42,555 bases of DNA from Bifidobacterium pongonis (GTDB lineage Bacteria > Actinomycetota > Actinomycetes > Actinomycetales > Bifidobacteriaceae): positions 1 to 42,555 of the forward strand of contig NZ_JAHBBE010000022.1 in the NCBI RefSeq assembly GCF_019331805.1, given 5' to 3'. Below the pieces are notes generated by a model. It was not told the origin of the DNA. It did no database searches and worked only from the letters and a program-made list of their open reading frames with translations. The translations under genes were made by a program, and so were the position numbers. Below are positions 25,527 through 34,028 of the stretch, in pieces (the first letter of the stretch is position 1; each line of letters begins with the position of its first letter).

Positions 25527-26120
25527 TCACTTCTTCTTCGACTTCTTCGAAGCCTCCACGCGGGCCAGAGTGTCCTTCGCGGCCTCCTCCGGCTCCTCGG
25601 TGTGGTGCTTCTCGTCGCCCGGCTGCGCGGGCTGGTAGCCCAGGTTCACGTCGAGCAGACGCTGGGCCTCGCTCTCCTCGATCTTCTCACTCAGCGCGAT
25701 CTCCGAGGTGAGGATGGAACGGGCCTTGGTGAGCATGCGCTTCTCGCCCGCGGACAGGCCATGCTCGTCCACGTCGCGCTGCGCCAGATCGCGCACCACT
25801 TCGGCGATGTTGTTCACGTCGCCGGTCGCGATCTTCTCGACGTTCAGCTTGTAGCGTCGGGACCAGTTCATTTCCTTCTCGATGATCGGGGTGCGAAGGA
25901 TCTCGAACACCTTGGCCACCTCGTTGGCGTCGACGATGTCACGCACGCCGACCTTCTTGGCATTATCCACCGGAACATTGATAACCAGACCGTCGGAGGA
26001 AAGCACCGACAGCTCCAGATATTCGCGGGTTACCCCTCGTACCGTCCGCTCGGTGATGGCCTCAACCCTTGCCGCGCCGTGACGCGGATAGACGACCATA
26101 TCGCCGACCTTGTATCCCAT
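25527..26120 (-). CDS. carD: CarD-family RNA polymerase-binding regulator
   Basis: A 197-residue protein that binds the RNA polymerase beta subunit and stabilises the open complex at rRNA and other promoters. The N-terminal Tudor-like domain reads MGYKVGDMVVYPRHGAARV and is followed by the helical DNA-binding part with NWSRRYKLNVEKIATGD and LSAGEKRMLTKARSILTSEIAL. The C-terminus extends 35 residues beyond the usual form and is acidic then Lys rich (SKKSKKK). The start at 26120 follows GGAGGTTTC. It is divergent from glgB. Confidence 0.93.
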   Translation of the reverse strand: MGYKVGDMVVYPRHGAARVEAITERTVRGVTREYLELSVLSSDGLVINVPVDNAKKVGVRDIVDANEVAKVFEILRTPIIEKEMNWSRRYKLNVEKIATGDVNNIAEVVRDLAQRDVDEHGLSAGEKRMLTKARSILTSEIALSEKIEESEAQRLLDVNLGYQPAQPGDEKHHTEEPEEAAKDTLARVEASKKSKKK

Positions 26121-26259
26121 GAAACCTCCGATTGAGCTTGAGCGGACACACAAAAACCTGAATGAGTATGCCATAGCCGCTGGACTTGCAAGAAAGTTCG
26201 GAAAAATTGCACTACGACGCGCCAAATGTTCCATTTTCAAGCGTTAAGGCCGTACACTA

Positions 26260-28524
26260 ATGAGCATGAGCATTAATACGAACATCAATGACGATATCGT
26301 TGCCGTCCCGGTCAACCAGGGCGACCTTGATCAGGTAAGCAACGCCGCTTTCTACAACCCCCACGCCATCTTGGGCGGTCACCTCGCCGAAGGCGAGAAT
26401 GCCGAGTACACCACAATCCGCGTTTTGCGCCCGTTTGCGAAGACGGTCACCATCGTCACGCAAGCCGGCGAATACGCGGCGACCCACGAGTTCAACGGCG
26501 TGTTCGTCGCGGTCATCCCCTCCTCCGTCAACGAGGACGGCGGGTATTCCGTGCCGGATTACCGTGTGAAGGTCGAGTATGACGGCGTTCCCGCAACGGT
26601 TCAGGACGATCCGTACCGCTATCTGCCGACCGTCGGCGAGATGGACATGTACCTGTTCGGCGAGGGACGTCACGAGCGCCTGTGGGACGCCTTGGGCGCG
26701 CATGTGCGCGAATACGAGGATCCGATGGGCGGCGTGGACGGCACGCCGGGCGAGAAGGTCACGGGCGTCTCCTTCGCCGTGTGGGCGCCGAACGCGCACG
26801 CCGTGCGTGTGATCGGCAGCTTCAACGGATGGGATGGCCGCTGCCATGCGATGCGCGCGCTCGGCTCCTCCGGCGTGTGGGAACTGTTCGTCCCTGGCGC
26901 CAAGGCCGGCGACGTGTACAAGTACCAGATCCTCAACGCCAACTGGGAGTGGACCGACAAGGCCGACCCCATGGAGCGTTCGCACGAGATTCCGCCGGCG
27001 ACCGGCTCGATCGTGGTGGATTCCAAGCATGAATGGCATGACGAGGAGTGGATGGCCCGCCGCGCCGCCACCGATCCGCATGACGGCCCTGTGGCGATCT
27101 ACGAGCTCAACGCGCTGAGCTGGCGCAAGGACGTGAACAACTACCGCGAACTCGCCGACAAGCTCGTGCCCTACGTGCAGAAGATGGGCTTCACTCACGT
27201 CGAGTTCATGCCGTTGGCCGAATACCCGTTCACCGGTTCTTGGGGCTATCAGGTCACCGGCTACTACGCGGTCGACTCCCGACTGGGTGGCCCGGACGAC
27301 TTCAAGTACCTGGTCGAGAAGCTGCATGAGGCCGGCATCGGCGTCATCATGGACTGGGTCCCCGCGCACTTCCCGAAGGACGATTTCGCTCTTGGCCGAT
27401 TCGATGGCACCCCGCTGTACGAGGATCCGGATCCGACCCGCGGCGAACACCCGGACTGGGGCACCTACATCTTCAACTTCGGCAGGCACGAAGTGCGTAA
27501 CTTCCTGGTCGCCGACGCCGGCTTCTGGCTGGACGAATACCACATGGACGGCCTGCGCGTCGACGCCGTGAGCTCCATGCTCTACCTCGACTACAGCCGC
27601 GAACCCGGCCAGTGGCATCCGAACATCTACGGCGGCCGCGAGAACCTGGAGGCCATCGACTTCCTCAAGGAAGCCAACGCCACCGCGTACAAGAACAACC
27701 CCGGCATCATGATGATCGCCGAGGAATCCACTGCCTACCCGGGCATCACCGCCCCGACCGATGCCGGCGGCGTGGGCTTCGGCCTCAAGTGGAACATGGG
27801 CTGGATGCACGATACGCTCCAGTACCTGCATGAGACGCCGATCAACCGCAAGTGGCACCACGATGAGATCACCTTCTCCATGGTGTACGCCTACTCCGAG
27901 CGTTACGTGCTGCCGATCAGCCACGACGAGGTCGTGTACGGCAAGGGCTCCCTGTTCGGCAAGATGCCGGGCGACAACTGGCAGAAGTACGCCGGCGTGC
28001 GCGCCCTGTTCGCCTACCAGTGGGCGCACCCGGGCAAGAAGCTCACCTTCATGGGCAATGAGCTCGCGCAGTGGGGCGAATGGGATCACGACAACTCCAT
28101 CGACTGGGATTGCCTGAACTGGCAGGAGCATACGGGCGTGCAGCGCCTTGTGGCCGACCTGAACAAGCTGTATAAGGAAACGCCGGCCATCTGGAGCCAG
28201 GACTTCACCCCCGACGGCTTCCAGTGGCTCACCAGCGACGACGCCGACCATAACACCCTGAGCTTCGTGCGCATCGGCACGAAGGGCGAGGAATGCGTCG
28301 TGGTGGTGAACTTCTCCGGCGAGGCATGGTCCGACTACCAGGTCGCCCTCCCCCACGGCGGACGTTGGAAGGAAGTGCTCACCACGGATTCCACCGTGTA
28401 CGGCGGCTCCGGCATTTCAAACGGCACGTTCGAGGCGGACGCGGGCGAATACCATTCCCGCCCCGCTTCCGCACGAATCACCGTTCCTGCGCTTGCTGCG
28501 GTATTCTTGAAGCCGGAAAACTGA
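26260..28524 (+). CDS. glgB: 1,4-alpha-glucan branching enzyme
   Basis: A 754-residue GH13 enzyme that introduces alpha-1,6 branches into glycogen. N-terminal carbohydrate-binding (CBM48-type) regions precede the barrel. The catalytic residues are D435 ([12 protein letters not shown]), E488 ([11 protein letters not shown]) and D556 ([14 protein letters not shown]). The [22 protein letters not shown] loop is typical. The ATG at 26260 lacks a clear ribosome site; a second ATG lies six bases later. It probably starts an operon with the regulator pair 28 bp downstream. Confidence 0.97.
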   Translation: MSMSINTNINDDIVAVPVNQGDLDQVSNAAFYNPHAILGGHLAEGENAEYTTIRVLRPFAKTVTIVTQAGEYAATHEFNGVFVAVIPSSVNEDGGYSVPDYRVKVEYDGVPATVQDDPYRYLPTVGEMDMYLFGEGRHERLWDALGAHVREYEDPMGGVDGTPGEKVTGVSFAVWAPNAHAVRVIGSFNGWDGRCHAMRALGSSGVWELFVPGAKAGDVYKYQILNANWEWTDKADPMERSHEIPPATGSIVVDSKHEWHDEEWMARRAATDPHDGPVAIYELNALSWRKDVNNYRELADKLVPYVQKMGFTHVEFMPLAEYPFTGSWGYQVTGYYAVDSRLGGPDDFKYLVEKLHEAGIGVIMDWVPAHFPKDDFALGRFDGTPLYEDPDPTRGEHPDWGTYIFNFGRHEVRNFLVADAGFWLDEYHMDGLRVDAVSSMLYLDYSREPGQWHPNIYGGRENLEAIDFLKEANATAYKNNPGIMMIAEESTAYPGITAPTDAGGVGFGLKWNMGWMHDTLQYLHETPINRKWHHDEITFSMVYAYSERYVLPISHDEVVYGKGSLFGKMPGDNWQKYAGVRALFAYQWAHPGKKLTFMGNELAQWGEWDHDNSIDWDCLNWQEHTGVQRLVADLNKLYKETPAIWSQDFTPDGFQWLTSDDADHNTLSFVRIGTKGEECVVVVNFSGEAWSDYQVALPHGGRWKEVLTTDSTVYGGSGISNGTFEADAGEYHSRPASARITVPALAAVFLKPEN

Positions 28525-28552
28525 TATATCCAGCTGAAAGGCAGCTAACGAA

Positions 28553-29281
28553 ATGCTCAACTCAACAGCACAACAGCAGGCTCAGCCCCGCACCGTGCTG
28601 GTCGTCGAAGATGAACCGACGCTGGCCACCGCCATCGCTCAGCGCATCACCGCCGAAGGTTGGTCCGCACGCGTTGCCGGAGACGGGGCGAGCGCCGTTC
28701 AGGCGGCGGCCCAGCTGAGACCGGATTTGGTCATCATGGACATCATGCTGCCGGTAATGGACGGTCTTGAGGCCACGAAGCGCATCGTGGCCGACCGTCC
28801 GGTGCCGGTGCTCATCCTCACCGCACGCGATGACGAGGCCGATAAGGTCATCGGCCTCGGTGCGGGAGCCGACGACTATATGACCAAGCCGTTCTCCATG
28901 CGCGAACTCATCGCCCGTTGCAAGGCGCTGCTCAGGCGCGTGGATCGTGCGAAGGTCATCGCCAAGAACGCGGAGAACGAGAAGATCCTCGACTTCGGTT
29001 CCCTGATCATCGACCCGGCGCAGCGCACCGTCAGCCTCGACGGCAACGACGTGCATCTGACGCCCACCGAATTCGACCTGTTGGCGACCCTCGCACGCAA
29101 GCCGAAGTCGGTGCTCACCCGCGAGAAGCTTCTCGAAGAGGTGTGGGATTGGGTGGATGCTTCCGGCACCCGTACCGTGGACAGCCATGTCAAGGCGTTG
29201 CGACACAAGCTCGGTCCTGACATGATTCGCACGGTGCACGGCGTAGGATATGCCTTTGAACCGCCATCCGACGGTGAATAA
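28553..29281 (+). CDS. OmpR-family response regulator
   Basis: A 242-residue two-component regulator. The receiver holds E19-D20-E21, phosphoacceptor D63 (LVIMDIMLP), T90 and K112 (MTKPFS). The winged-helix DNA-binding domain covers about residues 140-238 (HLTPTEFDLLATLARKPKSVLTREKLLEEVW, then VDSHVKALRHKLG). AAAGGCAGC lies upstream of the ATG. The sensor gene follows after 21 bp. It resembles PhoP/MtrA-type regulators; the signal is unknown. Confidence 0.95.
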   Translation: MLNSTAQQQAQPRTVLVVEDEPTLATAIAQRITAEGWSARVAGDGASAVQAAAQLRPDLVIMDIMLPVMDGLEATKRIVADRPVPVLILTARDDEADKVIGLGAGADDYMTKPFSMRELIARCKALLRRVDRAKVIAKNAENEKILDFGSLIIDPAQRTVSLDGNDVHLTPTEFDLLATLARKPKSVLTREKLLEEVWDWVDASGTRTVDSHVKALRHKLGPDMIRTVHGVGYAFEPPSDGE

Positions 29282-29302
29282 GGCTTCTACCCAAGGTTGT
29301 TG

Positions 29303-30379
29303 ATGACTATCAAGCAGCGTAAACCGCGCTTCCAGGGCGCACGTCGTACAGGCGTGCGCCCTATCTTGTTCCTTCGTTCCCTCAAAATGGAGCTCAGCGC
29401 CCTGATCGTGATCGCCACGGCGATCGCGTTCCTGATGTGCTGGATCCTACTCAAAATCGATCTGAGCTGGTGGATTGCCATGCCCATCACGCTGGTGGTG
29501 GCGCTGGGGTTCACCTACACGTTCTCCCGCGGCCTGACGGCACGCCTGCGCCAGTTGCGCGACGTGGCCGAGGCGATGGCCGACGGCGACTACAGTGTGC
29601 GCGTGCCAATCGACGATTCCAGCCATGACGAGGTGGAGCAGCTCGCCCGTTCCTTCAACGAGATGGCCACCGAATTGCAGCATGCGGATAAGATGCGCAG
29701 GGATATGGTCGCCAATGTGAGCCATGAGCTGCGCACGCCGGTTTCCGCGCTGCAGGCGCAGGTGGAGAACATGGCCGATGGCGTGATCGAGCCGACGCCC
29801 GCGAATCTGGAGAGCATCCTCAATCAGACGCGCCGCCTGAGCGACCTGATCACGTTCCTGCTGGACCTGAGCCGCATGGAGGCGGGCGCGGCCAGCCTGG
29901 ACATCGAACGCTTCAATTTCGCCGAGTTCCTGGACGACACCATCGAACCGTTGGAGATCGCGGATGGCGGCCACGCGCACACGATCGAACTGAACGTGCC
30001 GGACGGCATCATGATCGAAGGCGATCAGGACCGTCTGCGCCAGCTGTTCACGAACATCATCGGCAATGCGCTGAAGCACTCCCCCGACGGCACGAACGTG
30101 CTCGTCGAAGCCTATGAGGATATTCCGCACGGCACCGTGGTGACCAATGTGGTGAACTTCGGTTCGCAGATCCCGGTGGAATCGCGTTCGGATATCTTCC
30201 GCCGTTTCGTCAAGGGCAAGAATGGCCCGGGAACCGAGTCGGGCGGCACCGGGCTCGGCCTGTCCATCGCACGCTGGGCCGCGCAGCTGCACGGCGGCAC
30301 GGTGCGCGTGGTGGATGATTCGCGCGGCGCCAATTTCGAGATCGTGCTGCCCAAGTACCACATCGAGGATAACGAGTAG
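29303..30379 (+). CDS. sensor histidine kinase
   Basis: A 358-residue membrane kinase paired with the preceding regulator. Two hydrophobic segments at about 31-50 and 57-73 enclose only a few residues, so there is almost no outside sensor domain. HAMP follows (75-125), then the phosphorylated H141 (VSHELRTP), the N box with N251/N255 (NIIGNALKHSP) and G2 box GGTGLGLS. The G1 box, normally D-x-G, reads N285-F-G, a variant also seen in other kinases such as VanS-like proteins. The ATG at 29303 follows AAGG with a 6-base spacer. A terminator lies downstream. Confidence 0.93.
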   Translation: MTIKQRKPRFQGARRTGVRPILFLRSLKMELSALIVIATAIAFLMCWILLKIDLSWWIAMPITLVVALGFTYTFSRGLTARLRQLRDVAEAMADGDYSVRVPIDDSSHDEVEQLARSFNEMATELQHADKMRRDMVANVSHELRTPVSALQAQVENMADGVIEPTPANLESILNQTRRLSDLITFLLDLSRMEAGAASLDIERFNFAEFLDDTIEPLEIADGGHAHTIELNVPDGIMIEGDQDRLRQLFTNIIGNALKHSPDGTNVLVEAYEDIPHGTVVTNVVNFGSQIPVESRSDIFRRFVKGKNGPGTESGGTGLGLSIARWAAQLHGGTVRVVDDSRGANFEIVLPKYHIEDNE

Positions 30380-30436
30380 CGCTCACGGCCGGCGTGCCGT
30401 GCAATCCGTTGTACGCTCCGTTATGCAATCCGATAT

Positions 30437-30463
30437 AAGGGCTGGCTTGCGGGCCAGCCCTTT
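30437..30463 (+). terminator. terminator of the glgB/two-component unit
   Basis: AAGGGCTGGC (30437-30446) pairs with GCCAGCCCTT (30453-30462), followed by TTCGC. It lies 58 bp after the kinase stop. The region 30464-30651 holds short CATACGC-like repeats and no gene. Confidence 0.8.
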
Positions 30464-30651
30464 CGCATATCCAAAATCCGCATGGACCGGTGTGTACCCG
30501 GGATCCCGCATAGCCCATGGTTTGCCCGCCCATGCATACGCATACCGCCGTATACGCCATACATATACGCCATCCAACGAAATATGCCGGGCAATCTCCT
30601 ACGCTCCCAAACTCGGGCTTTCCTACTCTTAACCCATCAGCGTCTAGACGC

Positions 30652-30692
30652 CTTAAACAAACAAAAAGGGACTTCCCGTGAGGGAAGTCCCT
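30652..30692 (-). terminator. terminator of the surface-protein gene
   Basis: AGGGACTTCCC (30667-30677) and GGGAAGTCCCT (30682-30692) form a perfect 11-bp stem with a GTGA loop. On the minus strand TTTTTGTTTGTTT follows. Confidence 0.9.
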
Positions 30693-30713
30693 GATGCAGT
30701 GAAGCGGAACGGC

Positions 30714-31274
30714 TCAGCGGCTCTTCTTGCGCAGGGCAAGGAAAGCGACGCCGGCAACGGCCAAGAGGGCGACGGCTGCAACGTAGGGCAGCACGGAAGC
30801 GCCGGTCTGGGCGGTGCCGGAGGTGCTGCCTGCGGCGGCAGCAGTGCCGGTGTTACCATTCACGGAGCAGGTGGCCGGGAAGTTCACGGTCTGGGAACCA
30901 ACGGTGATGGCGTTTTCGCCATCAGCGGTCTTGGAAGCCAGCACGTTCACCTTGGCGTCCTTGCAGTTGAGGGTGGTCAGCTTGATGCTGACAGCGTGCG
31001 GAGCGTCGGCGCTAGCTTCCCACCAACCGTAGGTCTTCTCGGCGGCAGCGGTGACACCGCTGACCTGGGAATCGTCGACGGTCAGGCCGACGAAGTGGTA
31101 ACCCGCGTTGTAGGTCGCGTCGTCGAGGGTGACGGTGATGGTCGCAGTGCCGTCAGTATTCGGCTTGGCGTTCACGGTTGCAGAGTAGTCATCTGCAAGC
31201 GCGGACGGGGCCAAGGCGAACACCGACATCAGCAGCGTCGCGATAGCTGCGAAAACAGCGGAGATCTTCTTCAT
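30714..31274 (-). CDS. small sortase-type surface protein
   Basis: A 186-residue exported protein. The N-terminal signal peptide (KKISAVFAAIATLLMSVFALAPSALA) is followed by an about 110-residue beta-rich domain with two cysteines (LNCKDAK and ATCSVNG). The C-terminus has a Gly/Thr/Ala linker, then TAQTG, a hydrophobic segment and the basic tail RKKSR, a sorting-signal layout close to the LAxTG form of actinobacterial class E sortases. Start at 31274, with GGAAGG upstream. Cell-wall attachment is inferred from this motif. Confidence 0.8.
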   Translation of the reverse strand: MKKISAVFAAIATLLMSVFALAPSALADDYSATVNAKPNTDGTATITVTLDDATYNAGYHFVGLTVDDSQVSGVTAAAEKTYGWWEASADAPHAVSIKLTTLNCKDAKVNVLASKTADGENAITVGSQTVNFPATCSVNGNTGTAAAAGSTSGTAQTGASVLPYVAAVALLAVAGVAFLALRKKSR

Positions 31275-31488
31275 CTTAAGTTTCCTTCCCGCATGCGCTC
31301 GTCGCGTATGCAGATCCTTTGGCAATACTAGAGTGTAGTACCGTCCTCAACGGGTCACGCTAGCATATCCCTTAAACATCCATTCGCGTGTATATTCCGC
31401 GTATATCAATGCGCAGCCCACCGGGTTACGCTATGTTCGGAATGCACGAAAGCGTCGAAGAGGCATCGAAATCGGAGGAACGACCACG

Positions 31489-31743
31489 GTGGCAGAGGAT
31501 CAGCAGCAATCCGGGGAAAACATTGCAATCGACATTCATGAGATCAATGAAGCCACGCCCGTGATTCAGGTGGAGACGCCGCAGTCCCGCACTGGCCATA
31601 GGCGTATGAGCGCGGAGCATATGCGGAAGATTCATCATCGCCACCGCCGCGAACGCTTCCTGTTCAAGTTGGACATGATTCTGCTGATGATCGTATGCAT
31701 CTGTGGCGCAGGTGTCATTTTCGCGTTGCAGTCGTTGCAGTAA
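31489..31743 (+). CDS. small single-pass membrane protein
   Basis: An 84-residue protein with an acidic N-terminus, a central His/Arg-rich stretch (RKIHHRHRRERF) and a C-terminal membrane segment (MILLMIVCICGAGVIFAL). GTG start with AGGA upstream. Divergent from the surface protein. Its function is unknown; the basic stretch before the membrane suggests an N-in topology. Confidence 0.6.
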   Translation: MAEDQQQSGENIAIDIHEINEATPVIQVETPQSRTGHRRMSAEHMRKIHHRHRRERFLFKLDMILLMIVCICGAGVIFALQSLQ

Positions 31744-31764
31744 GGCGTTGCGGCACAGTGTGAG

Positions 31765-31818
31765 AATGCGGATGGGCTCGACCGATTCCCACAATCGGCC
31801 GAGCCCATCCGCATTTCA
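31765..31818. terminator. bidirectional terminator
   Basis: AATGCGGATGGGCTCG (31765-31780) pairs perfectly with its complement at 31800-31815, with an inner CCGATT/AATCGG pair. It lies between the convergent small membrane gene and the DUF4012 gene. A short TCATTTCG tract follows on the plus strand. Confidence 0.85.
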
Positions 31819-31871
31819 TTTCGCTCCCCAGTTCCGCCCATAGTCGCCGCACTGGCGCGGGACCTGACCGT

Positions 31872-33797
31872 TTACTGGACGAGCGGCGTCTGGCGCAGCG
31901 CCGTCTCCCCCGGCAGCGAGCCGGGCGCGGTGTAGACGGTGGCCTTGATCTCGTAGCTTTCGCCCGGCTTGAGGTTCACCTGTTTGGAAATCACCGTCAA
32001 CCCGTCGTGCAGGTTGTAGTTGTCGCCCTTCTCACTGTTCGGCCCGGCCTCGTATTGCGGTATGGAACCACCGGCTGGCGCATACAGGTAGTTAATGAGC
32101 TGGATATCACCCACCTGCGCGCCGTTTTCCAGCGAACCGATGACGTAGCTCGGAACCTTGCTTACGTCGTCTTTGGCCAGGGTGTTGCGCAGGCTGATCG
32201 TGATTTCATGCTGTTCACTGCCGTTCGCGTAGGTTCTGACGATGCTGTCCGTCACCTTGCGTTCCAGATACCAGTCCATCTTCGAACCCATGGCATCGTT
32301 GAAGTACACGCCGATGACCTGCTTCGGTGTGCTGCCGCCCATGTAGTTGCCGGATTTCGCGGTGACCAGGGCGCCGCCGACCGCGGAATCATCGAGCAAT
32401 GCCTGCTCGTCACCGTTCGCGCTCCACACGTATACGTGCCCGTTCTGCACTGCTTCGGTCAACTGCTTGATCAGGCTGGCGGACTGGCCGCCGTCGATGT
32501 GCAGCATGTGATCGAATACGGTTTTCGCGGCGAGCGAGAAGAACGCATCCTGGTCGTTCGAATCGGGAAGCGCCGCATACACCTCATTCAGCAGCACACG
32601 CGCCACGCTCTGCCCGTCAAGCACCGGCGAATAGTCGTTGTACGTTACTTGGACGGAGCCGACCACGGCCATCACCTTCTGCAGGAACACCGGGTCAATG
32701 CTGATCACGCCGTCGATGTGCTGGCCGAAACGCTGCTCCCACATGGTTTTGGCGATGGTGCCGGTGCGGCGGAAGTCCGGCGTGAAGTTCACGTCCTGCG
32801 GTTTGCTGCCCATTTTGTAGCCGTATAGGGCAAGCTCGTCATCGGTCAGTTGCGTGACCGGGGAATCGAATACCGCCAGCTCACCTTCGGAGACGAAGTC
32901 GTTGAGTGTGATCTTGCCGTTCGCCACGGTGGCGGTTCCCCAGGAGCCGGAGACGCCGCCGGTGGCTCGCAGCTCCGCGTTGCCCTGGGCGAGAATCAGA
33001 TAGGTGCGGCTTTCGTTCGGATTGTCGAGGCCGAGCATGGAGGGCAGCAGCTGCATGGCCTTCGACAGGCTGTCGGTGGACTGTGCGACCTTGTCGAGTT
33101 TCTTCTGCGCGGGCGTGAGCTCATTGCTCAGGATACGGATCGTCACGCCGTCGATGGACTGGAATTTGGCGTTGGCCTGCTGCACGATCGTATTCGCCTT
33201 GGCAAGTTTGACGGATGCTTCCTTCACGCCCGGCAGCGAAATGCTGGAGTCCTTGATGCCGATCTGATTCATGTCGATGCCGTCAACCGCGTCGACCATC
33301 AGCGGCAGCGCTTCATGCGAAATGTCGTGCAACGTGTCAACCGTGGTGCAGATGGCTTTGACGTTGCCGCCATACAGCGGCACGCCGCTCATCATGTGCC
33401 AGATGGGATTGCTGGTATTCGCATAGGCGATGCCGACGTGCTTGTCGAGCTCGTTCGCCGTGCTGGACAGTTTCGCCGCGGAGGATTCGTCGGTAAGGCT
33501 TATGCCGCTTAGCGAAGTGACCGTATTGGCCGCGGCTTTGACTTCCTTGGCCACGACGGCCGTGGAGATGACGAAATAGACGCTGATGAGGATGATCGCG
33601 GACAGGATAATGGCCGTAAGCAACAGCACGATTTCTCGCACATGCCACCGGCTGTGATGGCGACGGTGGTCACGGCGACGCTTGCCTCTGGATTGCTCTC
33701 TGTCGGCAGATTCGGCACCTTCAGCGGCTTCAGCCGCTTCATCGAATCCATGGCGATTATTCGCGCTCTCCATATCGCCGGACTGCCCGACGTTCAT
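31872..33797 (-). CDS. DUF4012 membrane-anchored protein
   Basis: A protein of about 640 residues. A charged cytosolic N-terminus with an Arg/His-rich block (KRRRDHRRHHSRWH) precedes one membrane segment (IVLLLTAIILSAIILISVYFVI). The large outside domain matches DUF4012: RTYLILAQGNAELRATGGVSGSWG, DFRRTGTIAKTMWE and HIDGVISIDPVFLQKVM are hallmarks. In actinobacteria and bifidobacteria the family is often near polysaccharide genes, as here beside a Wzz/BY-kinase. The start is uncertain: GTG at 33815, ATG at 33797 or ATG at 33773; none has a strong ribosome site. Confidence 0.85.
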   Translation of the reverse strand: MNVGQSGDMESANNRHGFDEAAEAAEGAESADREQSRGKRRRDHRRHHSRWHVREIVLLLTAIILSAIILISVYFVISTAVVAKEVKAAANTVTSLSGISLTDESSAAKLSSTANELDKHVGIAYANTSNPIWHMMSGVPLYGGNVKAICTTVDTLHDISHEALPLMVDAVDGIDMNQIGIKDSSISLPGVKEASVKLAKANTIVQQANAKFQSIDGVTIRILSNELTPAQKKLDKVAQSTDSLSKAMQLLPSMLGLDNPNESRTYLILAQGNAELRATGGVSGSWGTATVANGKITLNDFVSEGELAVFDSPVTQLTDDELALYGYKMGSKPQDVNFTPDFRRTGTIAKTMWEQRFGQHIDGVISIDPVFLQKVMAVVGSVQVTYNDYSPVLDGQSVARVLLNEVYAALPDSNDQDAFFSLAAKTVFDHMLHIDGGQSASLIKQLTEAVQNGHVYVWSANGDEQALLDDSAVGGALVTAKSGNYMGGSTPKQVIGVYFNDAMGSKMDWYLERKVTDSIVRTYANGSEQHEITISLRNTLAKDDVSKVPSYVIGSLENGAQVGDIQLINYLYAPAGGSIPQYEAGPNSEKGDNYNLHDGLTVISKQVNLKPGESYEIKATVYTAPGSLPGETALRQTPLVQ

Positions 33798-33911
33798 CTC
33801 TTCAAACTCTGCCACGCCGCCACTGTAACAGCAAGGGGCGCCTCTCCTGCTCCGACCCGTTTCTTTCCGCACTCTTCTTGCCCGGCGTGCTCTTCTTACT
33901 CAGTGCGCGGA

Positions 33912-33960
33912 CCCCATACAAAAAGGCCGTCCACCTCCGTCAGGAGGTGAGACGACCTTT
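33912..33960 (-). terminator. terminator of the BY-kinase gene
   Basis: On the minus strand AAAGGTCGTC and GACGGCCTTT form an imperfect stem with an inner CCTCC/GGAGG pair, followed by TTTGTAT. It separates this gene from DUF4012. Confidence 0.75.
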
Positions 33961-34028
33961 ATTGGAACGACCTTTCCCGGAACGACCGCCACCACGGGCG
34001 AACCGTCACCGCGGGCACCGGCGGCACG

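Noticed and set aside
26257..28356. A 699-codon open frame on the minus strand
   Set aside because: Antisense to glgB, which keeps all catalytic residues.
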